Positions 41,360 through 51,141 of a DNA stretch of 64,000 nucleotides are shown piece by piece (position 1 is the stretch's first letter; each line of letters begins with the position of its first letter). Made by a program: the position numbers and the translations under genes. The notes beneath the pieces are model-generated. The model searched no databases. It was not told where the DNA came from and saw nothing but the letters and a program-made list of their open reading frames with translations. The stretch is from an uncultured Prevotella sp. (GTDB taxonomy: Bacteria; Bacteroidota; Bacteroidia; Bacteroidales; Bacteroidaceae), in contig CAMCBZ010000007.1 in NCBI GenBank assembly GCA_945873145.1, positions 31,354 through 95,353 on the forward strand, written 5' to 3'.

Positions 41360-42277
41360 TTAAGGTGTGAACCTCGCTCCGCGGGCTATGTCTCTCTGTC
41401 GGGGAGCAGTGGCATGGTGATAGGTCATCTTGGGCAGGGCGTTTACGGTGCGCATGTCCACCCCCATATATTTGCAGATGATCTTGCCGTAGTGCCTCAC
41501 ACCGTGTTTGTTGATCGAGTCCACGGCGTCGTCGTAGACTTTCAGGAACTTCTCGACTTGTAGTTTCCGGTCTTTATTGTCCATGACTTTCTGTCGGAAG
41601 GCGATCACGCCTAAGTTCAGATTCTTGTCACGGCTGTCCATCAACATAGGGTTCTGAAAGAGACGCGCCTGCGTAGCCTGAGGCTCTGGGAGCAGTGCGG
41701 CGTCAATTTCATTGTTGAGGATCATCTTCAATCTGATGTTGACATCATTGACCTCAATGCGATAGACCGTCTCCTTGGGTCGGGCACTGTCTATGGCCAA
41801 GTCGGCCAGCAGCTGTGTAGCGGAGTAGGGGGCAATGGCCACCATCTTGTCAGAGAGTTGTTTCAATTCTGAAAGGCGGGCGATGCGGTTGCTGATGAAT
41901 TGCCATGAAGCGTTGGTAGAGGTCACAAAGTTCAGCGCGACACCTTGGCGGCGCAAGCGCTCAGCTTTGACGAGATCTGTGACAATGCCTTCCGCTCTCT
42001 TGCTGCGAAGCAGGGTGTCGCCATCAGTCTGACTGCCGTATCGCTTCAGTCTCACGTCTACGCCTGCTTTTTGAAACAGACTGTCTTCCGCAGCGATGAA
42101 AAGAGGAAGGCAGTCCATCGTTGGCACCGTGGCAATCTTGAGAGCCGCAGAGTCCTGGCGGGCAGCTTCGATCTGCTGTTCGCGGTTGAGACGTTGCTGC
42201 TCTTTATATGACTTTCCACAAGAGACCAAAAAGGCGATGGAAAGCAAAGAGAACAGAAGGTATTGATATTTTCTCAT
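41360..42277 (-). CDS. NMT1/ThiY-like ABC substrate-binding lipoprotein
   Basis: This 305-residue lipoprotein has the signal YLLFSLLSIAFLVSC. It then has the two-lobe pattern of SsuA/ThiY-like binding proteins: LKIATVPTMDCLPLFIAAEDSLFQKAGVDVRLKRYGSQTDGDTLL and EVNDVNIRLKMILNNEIDAALLPEPQATQA. No permease or ATPase gene is adjacent. The start at 42277 is directly below a TACCTTTG box at 42285-42292, so the leader is at most a few bases. The ORF-track start at 42313 lies upstream of the box. Confidence 0.82.
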   Translation of the reverse strand: MRKYQYLLFSLLSIAFLVSCGKSYKEQQRLNREQQIEAARQDSAALKIATVPTMDCLPLFIAAEDSLFQKAGVDVRLKRYGSQTDGDTLLRSKRAEGIVTDLVKAERLRRQGVALNFVTSTNASWQFISNRIARLSELKQLSDKMVAIAPYSATQLLADLAIDSARPKETVYRIEVNDVNIRLKMILNNEIDAALLPEPQATQARLFQNPMLMDSRDKNLNLGVIAFRQKVMDNKDRKLQVEKFLKVYDDAVDSINKHGVRHYGKIICKYMGVDMRTVNALPKMTYHHATAPRQRDIARGARFTP

Positions 42278-42284
42278 GACTATG

Positions 42285-42331
42285 CAAAGGTACGAAATAT
42301 TTTGTAAACACAAAAAAAAATGCTACTTTTG
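42285..42331. promoter_or_regulatory. Back-to-back promoters for the lipoprotein and radA
   Basis: TACCTTTG on the minus strand (42285-42292) serves the lipoprotein gene. TACTTTTG on the plus strand (42324-42331) serves radA. The two boxes are only about 31 bp apart. Confidence 0.7.
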
Positions 42332-42352
42332 CAATCATAATCAGAAACGAAT

Positions 42353-43756
42353 ATGGCCAAAGATAAAACAATGTATGTCTGCAGCAACTGTGGCTACGAG
42401 TCGGTAAAGTGGCTGGGCAAGTGTCCGCAGTGTGGTGAATGGCAGTCGTTCAAGGAAATCAAGGTTGCCGCCGACACGGGTTCGTCGGCCGCCCGCAATG
42501 CGGCGTTGAGTGTCAAACAAGCGAGACAGTCACCTTTCAGCCGACAGAGTGCGGCTCCCGTCCGCTTGCGTGACATTCCCTTGCAGGATGAGCCGCGCAT
42601 TGACATGCACGATGCAGAGCTTAACCGTGTCTTGGGCGGCGGACTCGTGCCGGGCAGTATCACACTGTTGGGCGGTGAGCCTGGTATCGGAAAGTCTACA
42701 CTTACTTTACAGACACTCTTGAAGATGCCGGAGAAGAAGATTCTCTATGTCAGTGGAGAGGAAAGTGCTCATCAGATCAAGATGAGGGCAGAGCGTCTGT
42801 CGCCCACTTTTCCAGAGTCTCTGCTGGTACTATGCGAGACCTCGTTGGAGAAGATCTTCAAGCATATCCAGGACGTGGCACCGGATATCGTCGTGATCGA
42901 TTCCGTGCAGACCATTGCCACGGAAAGCGTTGACTCGTCTCCCGGCAGCATCTCTCAGGTGAGAGAGTGCGCCGCGGCGCTGCTGCGCTTTGCCAAGTCG
43001 AGCGGAGTGCCTGTGATCTTGATCGGACATATTAATAAGGAGGGGACACTGGCCGGTCCAAAGATATTGGAACATATCGTTGACACGGTGATACAGTTCG
43101 AGGGTGACCAGCACTATCTCTATCGGATGCTACGCAGCACGAAGAACCGTTTCGGCAGCACGTCAGAGATGGGCATCTATGAGATGCGTCAGGACGGACT
43201 GCGGCAGGTGTCCAATCCTTCTGAGCTGTTGATAGCAGAAGAGCATGACGGGCTGTCCGGTGTGGCGATTACTTCGGCCATTGAAGGTGTTCGGCCGTTT
43301 CTGGTAGAGACTCAGGCGTTGGTTTCCACAGCCGCTTATGGCACGCCCCAGCGCTCGGCGACCGGCTTTGACCAGCGCCGGCTCAACATGCTCTTGGCCG
43401 TCTTGGAGAAGCGCGTCGGCTTCAAGTTGATGCAGAAAGACGTGTTTCTGAATATTGCCGGAGGTTTGCGTGTGACGGATATGGCCATGGATCTGAGTGT
43501 AATAGCTGCCGTACTCTCCAGCAATGTAGACACGCCGATAGAGCAAGGGTGGTGTATGTGCGGTGAAGTGGGCCTCAGTGGCGAGGTACGTCCGGTGGCA
43601 CGATTGGAGCAGCGAATTGCCGAAGCTGAGAAACTGGGCTTCCAGCATATCATCGTTCCGGCTTATAACATGAAGAATATCGACACAAAGAAATATAAAA
43701 TCGAACTCCATCCTGTACGCAAAGTAGAGGGAGCGCTCAGAACGCTGTTCGGTTAA
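42353..43756 (+). CDS. radA: DNA repair protein RadA (Sms)
   Basis: This 467-residue ATPase processes recombination intermediates. The N-terminal zinc finger is CSNCGYESVKWLGKCPQCGEW (residues 10-30). The RecA-like domain has Walker A GGEPGIGKST, and the RadA signature KNRFGS is near residue 264. The Lon-like C-terminal domain includes GGLRVTDMAMDLSVIAA. It has its own promoter. queC follows after 16 bp. Confidence 0.96.
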   Translation: MAKDKTMYVCSNCGYESVKWLGKCPQCGEWQSFKEIKVAADTGSSAARNAALSVKQARQSPFSRQSAAPVRLRDIPLQDEPRIDMHDAELNRVLGGGLVPGSITLLGGEPGIGKSTLTLQTLLKMPEKKILYVSGEESAHQIKMRAERLSPTFPESLLVLCETSLEKIFKHIQDVAPDIVVIDSVQTIATESVDSSPGSISQVRECAAALLRFAKSSGVPVILIGHINKEGTLAGPKILEHIVDTVIQFEGDQHYLYRMLRSTKNRFGSTSEMGIYEMRQDGLRQVSNPSELLIAEEHDGLSGVAITSAIEGVRPFLVETQALVSTAAYGTPQRSATGFDQRRLNMLLAVLEKRVGFKLMQKDVFLNIAGGLRVTDMAMDLSVIAAVLSSNVDTPIEQGWCMCGEVGLSGEVRPVARLEQRIAEAEKLGFQHIIVPAYNMKNIDTKKYKIELHPVRKVEGALRTLFG

Positions 43757-43772
43757 TCAATAATAAAGACAG

Positions 43773-44426
43773 ATGAAAGATTCAGTGATTATTGTCAGTG
43801 GTGGCATGGACTCCATCACGATGCTTTATGAGTTCAAGGACCGCATTGCCCTTGGCATTTCCTTTGACTATGGCAGCAACCACAATGCGCGCGAGATACC
43901 CTTTGCGGAAATGCATTGCAAGCGGTTGGGCATTCCCCATATCACCATTCCTTTGGACTTCATGCCGAAGTATTTCAAGTCGAGTCTGCTTGAGGGTGCG
44001 GATGCCATCCCGGAAGGCAACTACGACGAGGAGAATATGAAGTCTACAGTGGTGCCATTCCGCAATGGCATCATGCTCAGCATTGCCGCAGGCATCGCAG
44101 AGAGCCATCAACTCAAATACGTGATGATGGCCAACCACAGCGGTGATCACACCATCTATCCCGACTGCCGTCCTGAGTTTGTAGAGGCTTTCTCACATGC
44201 TACCAAAGCCGGTACGTATGTGGGTGTGGAGATTTGGGCTCCTTACACCAACATCACGAAGGCTGACATCGCCCGTCATGGCAAGGCGCTGGGCATTGAC
44301 TACAGTGAGACGTGGAGCTGTTATAAAGGTGGAGAAAAGCACTGTGGCAAGTGTGGAACCTGCCGCGAACGCAAGGAAGCGCTCAAAGAGGCTGGTATCG
44401 AAGACACCACAGAGTATGAAGATTAG
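43773..44426 (+). CDS. queC: 7-cyano-7-deazaguanine synthase
   Basis: This 217-residue enzyme makes preQ0 from 7-carboxy-7-deazaguanine in queuosine synthesis, using ATP and ammonia. The PP-loop is VSGGMDS at residues 8-14. The zinc ligands are the Cys in WSCYKGG and CGKCGTC near the C-terminus. It is co-transcribed with radA and followed by a strong terminator. No other queuosine gene is adjacent. Confidence 0.93.
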   Translation: MKDSVIIVSGGMDSITMLYEFKDRIALGISFDYGSNHNAREIPFAEMHCKRLGIPHITIPLDFMPKYFKSSLLEGADAIPEGNYDEENMKSTVVPFRNGIMLSIAAGIAESHQLKYVMMANHSGDHTIYPDCRPEFVEAFSHATKAGTYVGVEIWAPYTNITKADIARHGKALGIDYSETWSCYKGGEKHCGKCGTCRERKEALKEAGIEDTTEYED

Positions 44427-44471
44427 GTTATTTGGCGTAGCCTCGATACATGTTTTTTTCTTAACAAAAGT

Positions 44472-44518
44472 CTGTTCGCTGCAACTCACAATCTAGAGAG
44501 CAGCGAACAGGCTTTTTT
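44472..44518 (+). terminator. Rho-independent terminator after queC
   Basis: The 11-bp stem CTGTTCGCTGC/GCAGCGAACAG has a 17-nt loop and is followed by GCTTTTTT. Confidence 0.9.
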
Positions 44519-44593
44519 ATTTGTGAAGCAGCAAAAAGGAGACTCTTTCATCGATTTTTGCCTGATGAGAGTCTCATCTCAGTGAATTTACTT

Positions 44594-44835
44594 GGTCATC
44601 TTGGCGTTTTTTAGCGGTCAAAAAGGTAAGATGACGTGATCATCTCGCCTTTCTGACCGAAAATTCTCTAGAGAATTTTCGGTCAGAAAGGCACTTTGAT
44701 AAGAGTGAAAAAGTGCGTATTTTATAACGTGCTGATTGTCAGAACTTTGTAAAATGGCTCAAATTTCGCAAAATTTCGGCCAACTCTACTTTTATTTTCA
44801 ACGAGCGCCTTCTCGTGGCCCGATTTTTGTCAGTT
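44594..44835. repeat. Interspersed palindromic repeat, copy 2
   Basis: This noncoding block of about 240 bp has the same organisation as 16114-16410 but reversed: short hairpins at the left, a 46-bp perfect palindrome at 44647-44692 centred on TCTAGA, then a TTCGCAAAA block and a GCGCC...GGCC...TGTCA edge. The spacer 44427-44854 holds this repeat, the queC terminator and nothing else I can identify. Confidence 0.75.
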
Positions 44836-44854
44836 TATCGGACAGTTATGTTTT

Positions 44855-45325
44855 TTATAACTGATCGAAGGACAATGGCAGCAGATCGTGGATGCTGCTG
44901 ACCCGATAATACTTTTCTTTGCCACAAAGCAGGATTTCTACAGGCTTGTGATAGCGCTGTTCCATCTGCAGGATCACTTGCCGGCACGATCCGCAGGGTG
45001 TCACGGGTTCCTCGGTCTGCTCTTCTCCGTTTCTCGCTGCAATGGCAAGGATGCGGATGGGCTGGTCGGGATATTGCGACTGGGCTGAGAAGATGCAGGC
45101 ACGCTCACCACAGAGTCCTGACGGAAATGCTGCATTTTCCTGGTTGGCACCTATGACGGTGATGCCATTCTCCAAGAGTACGGCCGCACCAACATGGAAA
45201 TGACTGTATGGTGCAAACGAGTGATAAGAGGCTTGCAGGGCGCGGTCGGTCAACTGCTGCTCCTCTGTTGTCAGTTCCGACTTGGAGCAGACGTCGATAT
45301 TGATATTGAAGTTGAGGTGTTCCAT
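44855..45325 (-). CDS. cdd: Cytidine deaminase
   Basis: This 156-residue enzyme deaminates cytidine and deoxycytidine in pyrimidine salvage. The zinc site is seen as FPSGLCGERACIF near residue 64 (Cys ligand and catalytic Glu) and TPCGSCRQVI near residue 102. The length is slightly above the 130-residue tetrameric type, with an N-terminal extension. It lies 74 bp downstream of the beta-helix lipoprotein gene and may share its transcript. Confidence 0.93.
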   Translation of the reverse strand: MEHLNFNINIDVCSKSELTTEEQQLTDRALQASYHSFAPYSHFHVGAAVLLENGITVIGANQENAAFPSGLCGERACIFSAQSQYPDQPIRILAIAARNGEEQTEEPVTPCGSCRQVILQMEQRYHKPVEILLCGKEKYYRVSSIHDLLPLSFDQL

Positions 45326-45399
45326 AGTTGCTGTTGTATTAAGTTCTTGGTTATCTTTTATTGGTAGAAATGATTTGTTGTCTTTAGAAGGGCAAGGGC

Positions 45400-46866
45400 C
45401 TATTTGCCATCTTCCTTTCGGTATTCATAAGCACCGATGTCCGGCAGTTCGTCTCTTTTCGCACCGTCGCGGTCGATAGGCCGAGCTGTCTTTGCGTTTG
45501 CCTTGTCCACGGCAGCGGAGATCTTGCTCAGGTGGAAATCGTAGTATTGCTTGTCAGCGTCGATCTTCACGAAGTTCTTCTCCCCGTATATCGTCGTGTC
45601 TTTGACATCTTCGTATATGATATTCTTGAAATATACGCTATCTGCTGTTGTGGGCTTCGGTGTACGCAGCACGCAATCCTCAAAGTTGAAGTTAAAGGGC
45701 TGATCCGCATTTTTCGGGCGGTCGCCACTGATCTGGTCATCAGCGTAGCCGGTAATCAAAGAGTTTGTGACATTCAATTTAGTGAGAGGGTGATTGGCAC
45801 TGAAATGCAGGGCATATCCGCGGTTTCCGTCAAAGGGATAGAACTGTGCCAACGTGCTGTTGTTGATCTCCACAATGCCACCATCTACTTCAACGCAGTC
45901 GCCTAATGTATTGGTAATCTGTGCATTGTTCAAGACAATATTACTGTTGGTGATCTTCAGTCCTGCGCCTTGGCAGTTGTGGATAGTAATCTGCGAAGCC
46001 GTCAGTTTCTGCTTGTTGACATCTGAAGAGTCGACGACCACACCGTCAAAGGCGCTGTGGAGATCTGTGTACTCAAGTTGATTATTATATGATGAGGTAT
46101 AGATGTGCATTCCTTTCCACTGTCCTGGCACACGGTCGTAGGGCAGGTAGTCAAACATCCTGTCGAGTCGGTCGCCCCGCAACGTGATGGGCTGCCGGTC
46201 ATTGCCCTGGGCGATGAGCGTACCGTAGACATCCAGTCGGGCATCGCCATGGAAGTAGATCGTTTGTCCGGCTGCAATCTTCAGCGTAGCAGCACTGTCC
46301 ACCTTGATGCCTCCATAGATGACAAGCGGACGCCCTTGAGAGTTGATGGTCGTGTCATGGCTTATTTCCATGTTGCGTGCCATGAGCGCATTCCAAGTGT
46401 AGGCATTGAGATGGATCTTCTGCTCGGCACCGTCGCCTAAGGAGAAGACGAGATCATCCTCAGTCAGAGTAGGGGAATCGGAAGAGGCTTTCGGGGCAGT
46501 CAGTTCCACAAACACCCTGAGGCTGTCACCCTTTCGCAGCTCTATATCGCTGCTTTGGTAGTTGTTTTCAGCTCCCAAGTAGATGCCGTCGACATTCACG
46601 CGAAAGCCTGATTGTGCAGCCCGACTGGTGCTCACATTTTGGAACCGTATGTTTTCGTTGGAGTGATTGTAGACCCAAACAGACCGTGTCGTGGAAGGTA
46701 CATTGGCAAAGAGCGTGTCAAAGCGGATGGTGTCAGCGGAGAAGGCCACGCGATTGGCCGACGATATCACGAAGTCATCGTCGTTGGTACATGCTGCCAT
46801 CATCAAGACTGTCAACATGCAGAGTAAGGTGGCCACGAGCCCGCTGTTTTTTTCTGTTTTCATCAT
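45400..46866 (-). CDS. Right-handed beta-helix surface lipoprotein, function unknown
   Basis: This 488-residue lipoprotein has the signal LVATLLCMLTVLMMAAC. After a beta-sandwich-like N-terminal part (residues 25-165), it shows regular short strands of a parallel beta-helix (ITIHNCQGAGLKITNSNIVLNNAQITNTLGDCVEVDGGIVEINNSTL, about 300-350). It ends in the IGAYEYR motif common to secreted Bacteroidota proteins of this type. No catalytic residues of pectate lyases are recognised. Confidence 0.75.
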   Translation of the reverse strand: MMKTEKNSGLVATLLCMLTVLMMAACTNDDDFVISSANRVAFSADTIRFDTLFANVPSTTRSVWVYNHSNENIRFQNVSTSRAAQSGFRVNVDGIYLGAENNYQSSDIELRKGDSLRVFVELTAPKASSDSPTLTEDDLVFSLGDGAEQKIHLNAYTWNALMARNMEISHDTTINSQGRPLVIYGGIKVDSAATLKIAAGQTIYFHGDARLDVYGTLIAQGNDRQPITLRGDRLDRMFDYLPYDRVPGQWKGMHIYTSSYNNQLEYTDLHSAFDGVVVDSSDVNKQKLTASQITIHNCQGAGLKITNSNIVLNNAQITNTLGDCVEVDGGIVEINNSTLAQFYPFDGNRGYALHFSANHPLTKLNVTNSLITGYADDQISGDRPKNADQPFNFNFEDCVLRTPKPTTADSVYFKNIIYEDVKDTTIYGEKNFVKIDADKQYYDFHLSKISAAVDKANAKTARPIDRDGAKRDELPDIGAYEYRKEDGK

Positions 46867-47107
46867 ATCCTCATAACGGACACCTTATTATATTATTGTA
46901 GTTCAATTCAAAGAATCAGTATTATAGGACAAAAGGATCACTGAATCGTGGCAAAACGTATATCCTCGGAAAAACATGCTTTATTTTCGTTTTAAATGTT
47001 TTGCCGTATGGGAAAAAACTTGTAACTTTACACCTTGAAAAATCATCCAAACGGCTTAAAACGCAAATAAAGGCCGTTAAACGGAATTTAAACAACAAAA
47101 AGATAAC
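46867..47107. promoter_or_regulatory. Divergent region upstream of gyrA
   Basis: A -7-like box TAACTTTA (47023-47030; last base differs from the consensus G) lies 78 bp before the gyrA ATG. A small hairpin AACGGC/GCCGTT (47050-47078) would lie in the leader. The arms GGCAAAAC and GTTTTGCC (46952-47006) flank a further possible stem upstream of the box. Confidence 0.5.
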
Positions 47108-49741
47108 ATGGACGAGAATCGGACAATTGACCAGGACCGCATCATGAAGATCAATATAGAAGAGGAGATGAAATCCTCCTATATTGACTATTCTATGTCA
47201 GTGATCGTGGCCCGTGCCCTTCCGGATGTCAGAGACGGATTCAAGCCGGTGCACCGGCGTATCCTCTATGGTATGCTTGGACTGGGCAACACTAGTGATA
47301 AACCTTACAAGAAATGCGCGCGTGTCGTGGGTGAGGTGCTTGGTAAGTACCATCCTCATGGCGACAGTTCAGTCTATGGTGCTCTTGTGCGTATGGGCCA
47401 GGACTGGAACATGCGCTATCCGCTTGTAGACGGACAGGGTAACTTCGGTAGTGTTGACGGTGACTCTCCTGCTGCCATGCGTTATACCGAGTGCCGTCTC
47501 TCCAAGATGGGTGAGCATATCATGGACGATATCGAGAAGAATACCGTCGATATGGTCAACAACTTCGACGATACGCTGCAAGAGCCCTCGGTGATGCCTA
47601 CCAAGGTGCCCAACCTGCTGGTCAACGGCGGCAATGGTATTGCCGTGGGTATGGCTACCAATATTCCTACCCACAACCTGAGCGAGGTGATTAATGGCTG
47701 CTGCGCTTATATCGACAATCCCGACATCGACACCGAAGGATTGATGAAGTATATCCCGGCTCCCGACTTCCCCACAGGTGCCTACATCTATGGACTGAAA
47801 GGTGTTAAGGAGGCTTACGAGACCGGTAAGGGACGCATCATCATGCGTGCCAAGGCCGAGATCGAGAGCGATGACAGCCACGACCGCATCGTGGTCACGG
47901 AGATTCCTTATGGTGTCAACAAGCAGCAGCTCATCGAGTATATCGCTGACCTCGTGAAGGAAGGCAAGTTGGAGGGTATCTCCAATGTCAACGATGAGAC
48001 CGGGCGTCAGGGTATGCGCATCGTCGTCGATGTGAAGAAAGACGCCAACGCCAAGGTCATCCTCAACAAGCTCTTTAAGATGACGGCGCTGCAGAGCTCT
48101 TTCGCAGTGAACTGCATCGCGCTGGTGCCGAGCAAGCACGACCATCTGCAGCTTCGTCCGAAGTTGCTCTCTCTGAAAGAGTGCATTCGCTATTTCATTG
48201 AGCACCGTCATGAGGTGACCATCCGTCGTACTCAGTTCGATTTGAACAAGGCCAAGGAGCGTGCTCATATCCTCGAAGGACTGATCATCGCCTGCGACAA
48301 TATCGATGAGGTGGTGCATATCATCCGTGGCAGCAAGACACCGGCTGAGGCTCAGACCAATTTGGAGAAACGCTTCAACCTCGACAATCTCCAGAGCAAG
48401 GCTATCGTCGACATGAGACTCTCTCAGCTCACCGGACTGAGAATGGATCAGTTGCACGCCGAATATGAGGAGCTGGAGAAGCAGATTACTTATTTGCAGT
48501 CTATTCTCGATGATCCTGAGCTTTGCAAGAAGGTGATGAAAGACGATCTCAATGAGGTGAAGGAGAAATATGGTGATGACCGCCGCACGCAGATCATTCC
48601 CGACGAGCATGAGTTCAACGCTGAGGACTTCTATCCCAATGATCCTGTGGTGATCACGGTGAGCCATCTCGGATATATCAAGCGCACACCGCTGAGCGAC
48701 TTCCGTGAGCAGGCCCGTGGTGGCGTAGGCTCGAAGGGTGCCCATACGCGTGAGAAGGACTTCACAGAGTATATCTATCCTGCCACGATGCACCAGACGA
48801 TGCTCTTCTTCACAAAGAAGGGCCGCTGCTACTGGCTCCACTGCTACGACATTCCTGAGGGCGACAAGACATCGAAGGGACGGGCTATCCAGAATCTGCT
48901 CAACATTGATCCCGATGATGCCGTGAACGTATCTCTGCGTCTCCGTGGACGTGGACTGGAGGATGAGGACTTTGTCAACAGCCACTATGTCGTCTTCGCT
49001 ACCAAGAATGGTATCGTGAAGAAGACGTCACTCAAGGAATACTCTCGTCCGCGTGCCAATGGTGTGCAGGCTATCAACATCCTCGACGGTGATGAGGTGG
49101 TCGACGTGCGTCTGACCAATGGTCATAACGAGCTGATCATGGCCGATCGCAATGGTAAGGCCGTCCGCTTCGACGAGAACGACGTGCGCTGCATGGGCCG
49201 TGTGTCTACCGGTGTGCGTGGCATGCGCCTCGACGAGGGCGACGACGCTGTCGTCGGCATGGTCGTTGTCAACGATGCAGAGACCGAGACGGTGATGGTC
49301 GTCAGCGAGAACGGCTACGGCAAGCGGTCGATGGTGGAGGACTACCGCAAGACCAACCGTGGCGGCAAGGGTGTCAAGACGATGGCTGTCACTGAGAAGA
49401 CCGGTCGCTTGGTGGCTATCAAGAATGTCACCGACGATAACGACCTGATGATCATCAACAAGAGTGGCATCGTCATCCGACTGGCCGTGAAGGAGGTCCG
49501 CGTCATGGGTCGTGCTACCCAGGGCGTGCGTCTGATCAACCTTGCCAAGAAGAACGACATCATCGCCAGCGTCTGCAAGGTGATGAGCTCTGAGCTGGAG
49601 GCTACCGTAGAGGAAGAAAGCCACCAGAAGATGCTTGAGAAGAATGAGCAGTTCGACGAGTCGACAGTGGGAGAGCAGCCTGCGGCTGATGCTCCGGCAG
49701 ACGACACGACGACACCTGACGATCCCGAGACTCAGGCATAA
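47108..49741 (+). CDS. gyrA: DNA gyrase subunit A
   Basis: This 877-residue type II topoisomerase subunit breaks and rejoins DNA. It has the quinolone region [19 protein letters not shown] near residue 80 (Ser kept at the E. coli 83 position, Gly at the 87 position), the active Tyr in [10 protein letters not shown] near residue 123, and a six-blade C-terminal domain with a GyrA-box-like QARGGVGS near residue 537. The C-terminus is acidic (about 30 residues of Asp/Glu/Ala/Thr). I prefer GyrA to ParC because of the length and the box. Confidence 0.93.
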   Translation: MDENRTIDQDRIMKINIEEEMKSSYIDYSMSVIVARALPDVRDGFKPVHRRILYGMLGLGNTSDKPYKKCARVVGEVLGKYHPHGDSSVYGALVRMGQDWNMRYPLVDGQGNFGSVDGDSPAAMRYTECRLSKMGEHIMDDIEKNTVDMVNNFDDTLQEPSVMPTKVPNLLVNGGNGIAVGMATNIPTHNLSEVINGCCAYIDNPDIDTEGLMKYIPAPDFPTGAYIYGLKGVKEAYETGKGRIIMRAKAEIESDDSHDRIVVTEIPYGVNKQQLIEYIADLVKEGKLEGISNVNDETGRQGMRIVVDVKKDANAKVILNKLFKMTALQSSFAVNCIALVPSKHDHLQLRPKLLSLKECIRYFIEHRHEVTIRRTQFDLNKAKERAHILEGLIIACDNIDEVVHIIRGSKTPAEAQTNLEKRFNLDNLQSKAIVDMRLSQLTGLRMDQLHAEYEELEKQITYLQSILDDPELCKKVMKDDLNEVKEKYGDDRRTQIIPDEHEFNAEDFYPNDPVVITVSHLGYIKRTPLSDFREQARGGVGSKGAHTREKDFTEYIYPATMHQTMLFFTKKGRCYWLHCYDIPEGDKTSKGRAIQNLLNIDPDDAVNVSLRLRGRGLEDEDFVNSHYVVFATKNGIVKKTSLKEYSRPRANGVQAINILDGDEVVDVRLTNGHNELIMADRNGKAVRFDENDVRCMGRVSTGVRGMRLDEGDDAVVGMVVVNDAETETVMVVSENGYGKRSMVEDYRKTNRGGKGVKTMAVTEKTGRLVAIKNVTDDNDLMIINKSGIVIRLAVKEVRVMGRATQGVRLINLAKKNDIIASVCKVMSSELEATVEEESHQKMLEKNEQFDESTVGEQPAADAPADDTTTPDDPETQA

Positions 49742-49787
49742 GAGAGTAACCAATAGATAACAACCGTATAATTTTATCTTAACGTCT

Positions 49788-51023
49788 ATGAAGAAAATGA
49801 TGATTGCAGCCATGTTGGTGCTGGGCGCCTCGGCTGCGTTCGCCGGTGATAGCGATGTGTTGAAGGCTATCACAAAGGAGAAAGACTATGCCAAGGCTGT
49901 GGAGCTGGTGAAGTCCAGCCTCGGTCAACTGGCCAACTCTGGCGAGAAAGCTAAAGCCTATGAGCATCTGACCCGTCTGGCTTTGCAGAAGTTCGACAAG
50001 GAGAATGCAATTCAGGCTGCCAACATGCAGGCTCAGATTACCAAACAGAAGGTTGAGCCTTACGACACACTGGGCTTCTATCAGGCAGCTTACGATGCTA
50101 CCCAGAATGCCTTGGAGTGCTTCAAGTATGATGCCGAGCCCAACGAGAAGGGTAAGGTGAAGCCACGCTACACCGAGGCCTTGACTCCGCTGATTGCCAA
50201 TGCTCGTATGCAGCTTGTCACAGCCGGCAACTACTATGCTCAGCTCAACGATCAGGACAACGTGTTGAAGTATTGGGGCTCATTCCTCGATTCCGACAAC
50301 CTGCCTTACTTCAAGTCTACAAAGGAGCAGGAGAAGCAGTTCTTGGGTCAGGTCGCTTACTACACAGCTCAGTATGCTAATCAGGCAAAGAAATACGATC
50401 TCGCTGAGAAGTATGCCGACATCGCTACTCAGGACACTTCTGTTGCTAAGCAAGCTCAGGCCTTCAAGCTGGCTATGGCTCAGCGCAACCTCAAGACGAA
50501 GGCTGACTCTGTGGCTTATGTTCAGAAGCTGGCTGCTATGTATGAGAAGGAGCCTGACAATGAGATGATCTTCGGTCAGCTCAGCAACTTCTACAGCCTC
50601 ATGGGTATGACCAAGGAGTTCGACGCTCTTGTTGAGGCTAAGATTGCCAAGAATCCTAACGACTTCACAGCATGGGCTCTCAAAGGTCAGGCTTTGATGA
50701 ACCGTAACTCTACAGCCACAAATCCTGATTGGAAGGGCTGCGTTGAGGCTTTCAAGAAGGCCGTGTCTATCGATCAGACCAATCCAGTAGTGTACACCTA
50801 CCTTGGCTTCTCTATGAACGCTATGGCTTCTGCCATCAATGGCGACCGCGCTCAGCAGATTGCTCTCTACAAAGAGTCTATGGGTTACCTCGACAAGGCT
50901 AAGGAGCTGGATCCTAACCGTGAGAAAGCTAACTGGGCTTATCCTCTGTATCAGTGCTACTACTCTGTCTATGGCGCCAACGATCCTAAGACAAAGGAAT
51001 TGGAAGCCATGCTGAAGAAGTAA
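49788..51023 (+). CDS. Secreted TPR protein
   Basis: This 411-residue exported protein has the signal KKMMIAAMLVLGASAAFA. The rest is helical tetratricopeptide-like repeats, for example PNDFTAWALKGQALMNRNS and NPVVYTYLGFSMNAM, ending in LDPNREKANWAYPLYQCYY. No lipobox is seen, so it is probably periplasmic. Its codons are strongly biased (GCT, CGT, AAG), suggesting abundant protein. It lies 46 bp after gyrA. The function is unknown. Confidence 0.82.
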   Translation: MKKMMIAAMLVLGASAAFAGDSDVLKAITKEKDYAKAVELVKSSLGQLANSGEKAKAYEHLTRLALQKFDKENAIQAANMQAQITKQKVEPYDTLGFYQAAYDATQNALECFKYDAEPNEKGKVKPRYTEALTPLIANARMQLVTAGNYYAQLNDQDNVLKYWGSFLDSDNLPYFKSTKEQEKQFLGQVAYYTAQYANQAKKYDLAEKYADIATQDTSVAKQAQAFKLAMAQRNLKTKADSVAYVQKLAAMYEKEPDNEMIFGQLSNFYSLMGMTKEFDALVEAKIAKNPNDFTAWALKGQALMNRNSTATNPDWKGCVEAFKKAVSIDQTNPVVYTYLGFSMNAMASAINGDRAQQIALYKESMGYLDKAKELDPNREKANWAYPLYQCYYSVYGANDPKTKELEAMLKK

Positions 51024-51069
51024 GATAAAGCTAATTAGACCGTTCGCCTTCTCGTATGAGAAGATGAAT

Positions 51070-51117
51070 ATCCATAAAAAAAGGCCGACACAATTGTGTC
51101 GGCCTTTTTTTATGGAT
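51070..51117. terminator. Perfect 48-bp palindromic bidirectional terminator
   Basis: The core AAGGCCGACACAATTGTGTCGG is flanked by A and T runs, so the whole 48 bp is its own reverse complement. It separates the convergent TPR and FAD oxidoreductase genes and can end both transcripts. Confidence 0.93.
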
Positions 51118-51141
51118 GTTGTGAATAAAAGACTAATCTGA

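Noticed and set aside
47369-48985. 538-codon minus-strand ORF
   Set aside because: It is antisense to gyrA and shows only Leu/His-rich shadow composition.
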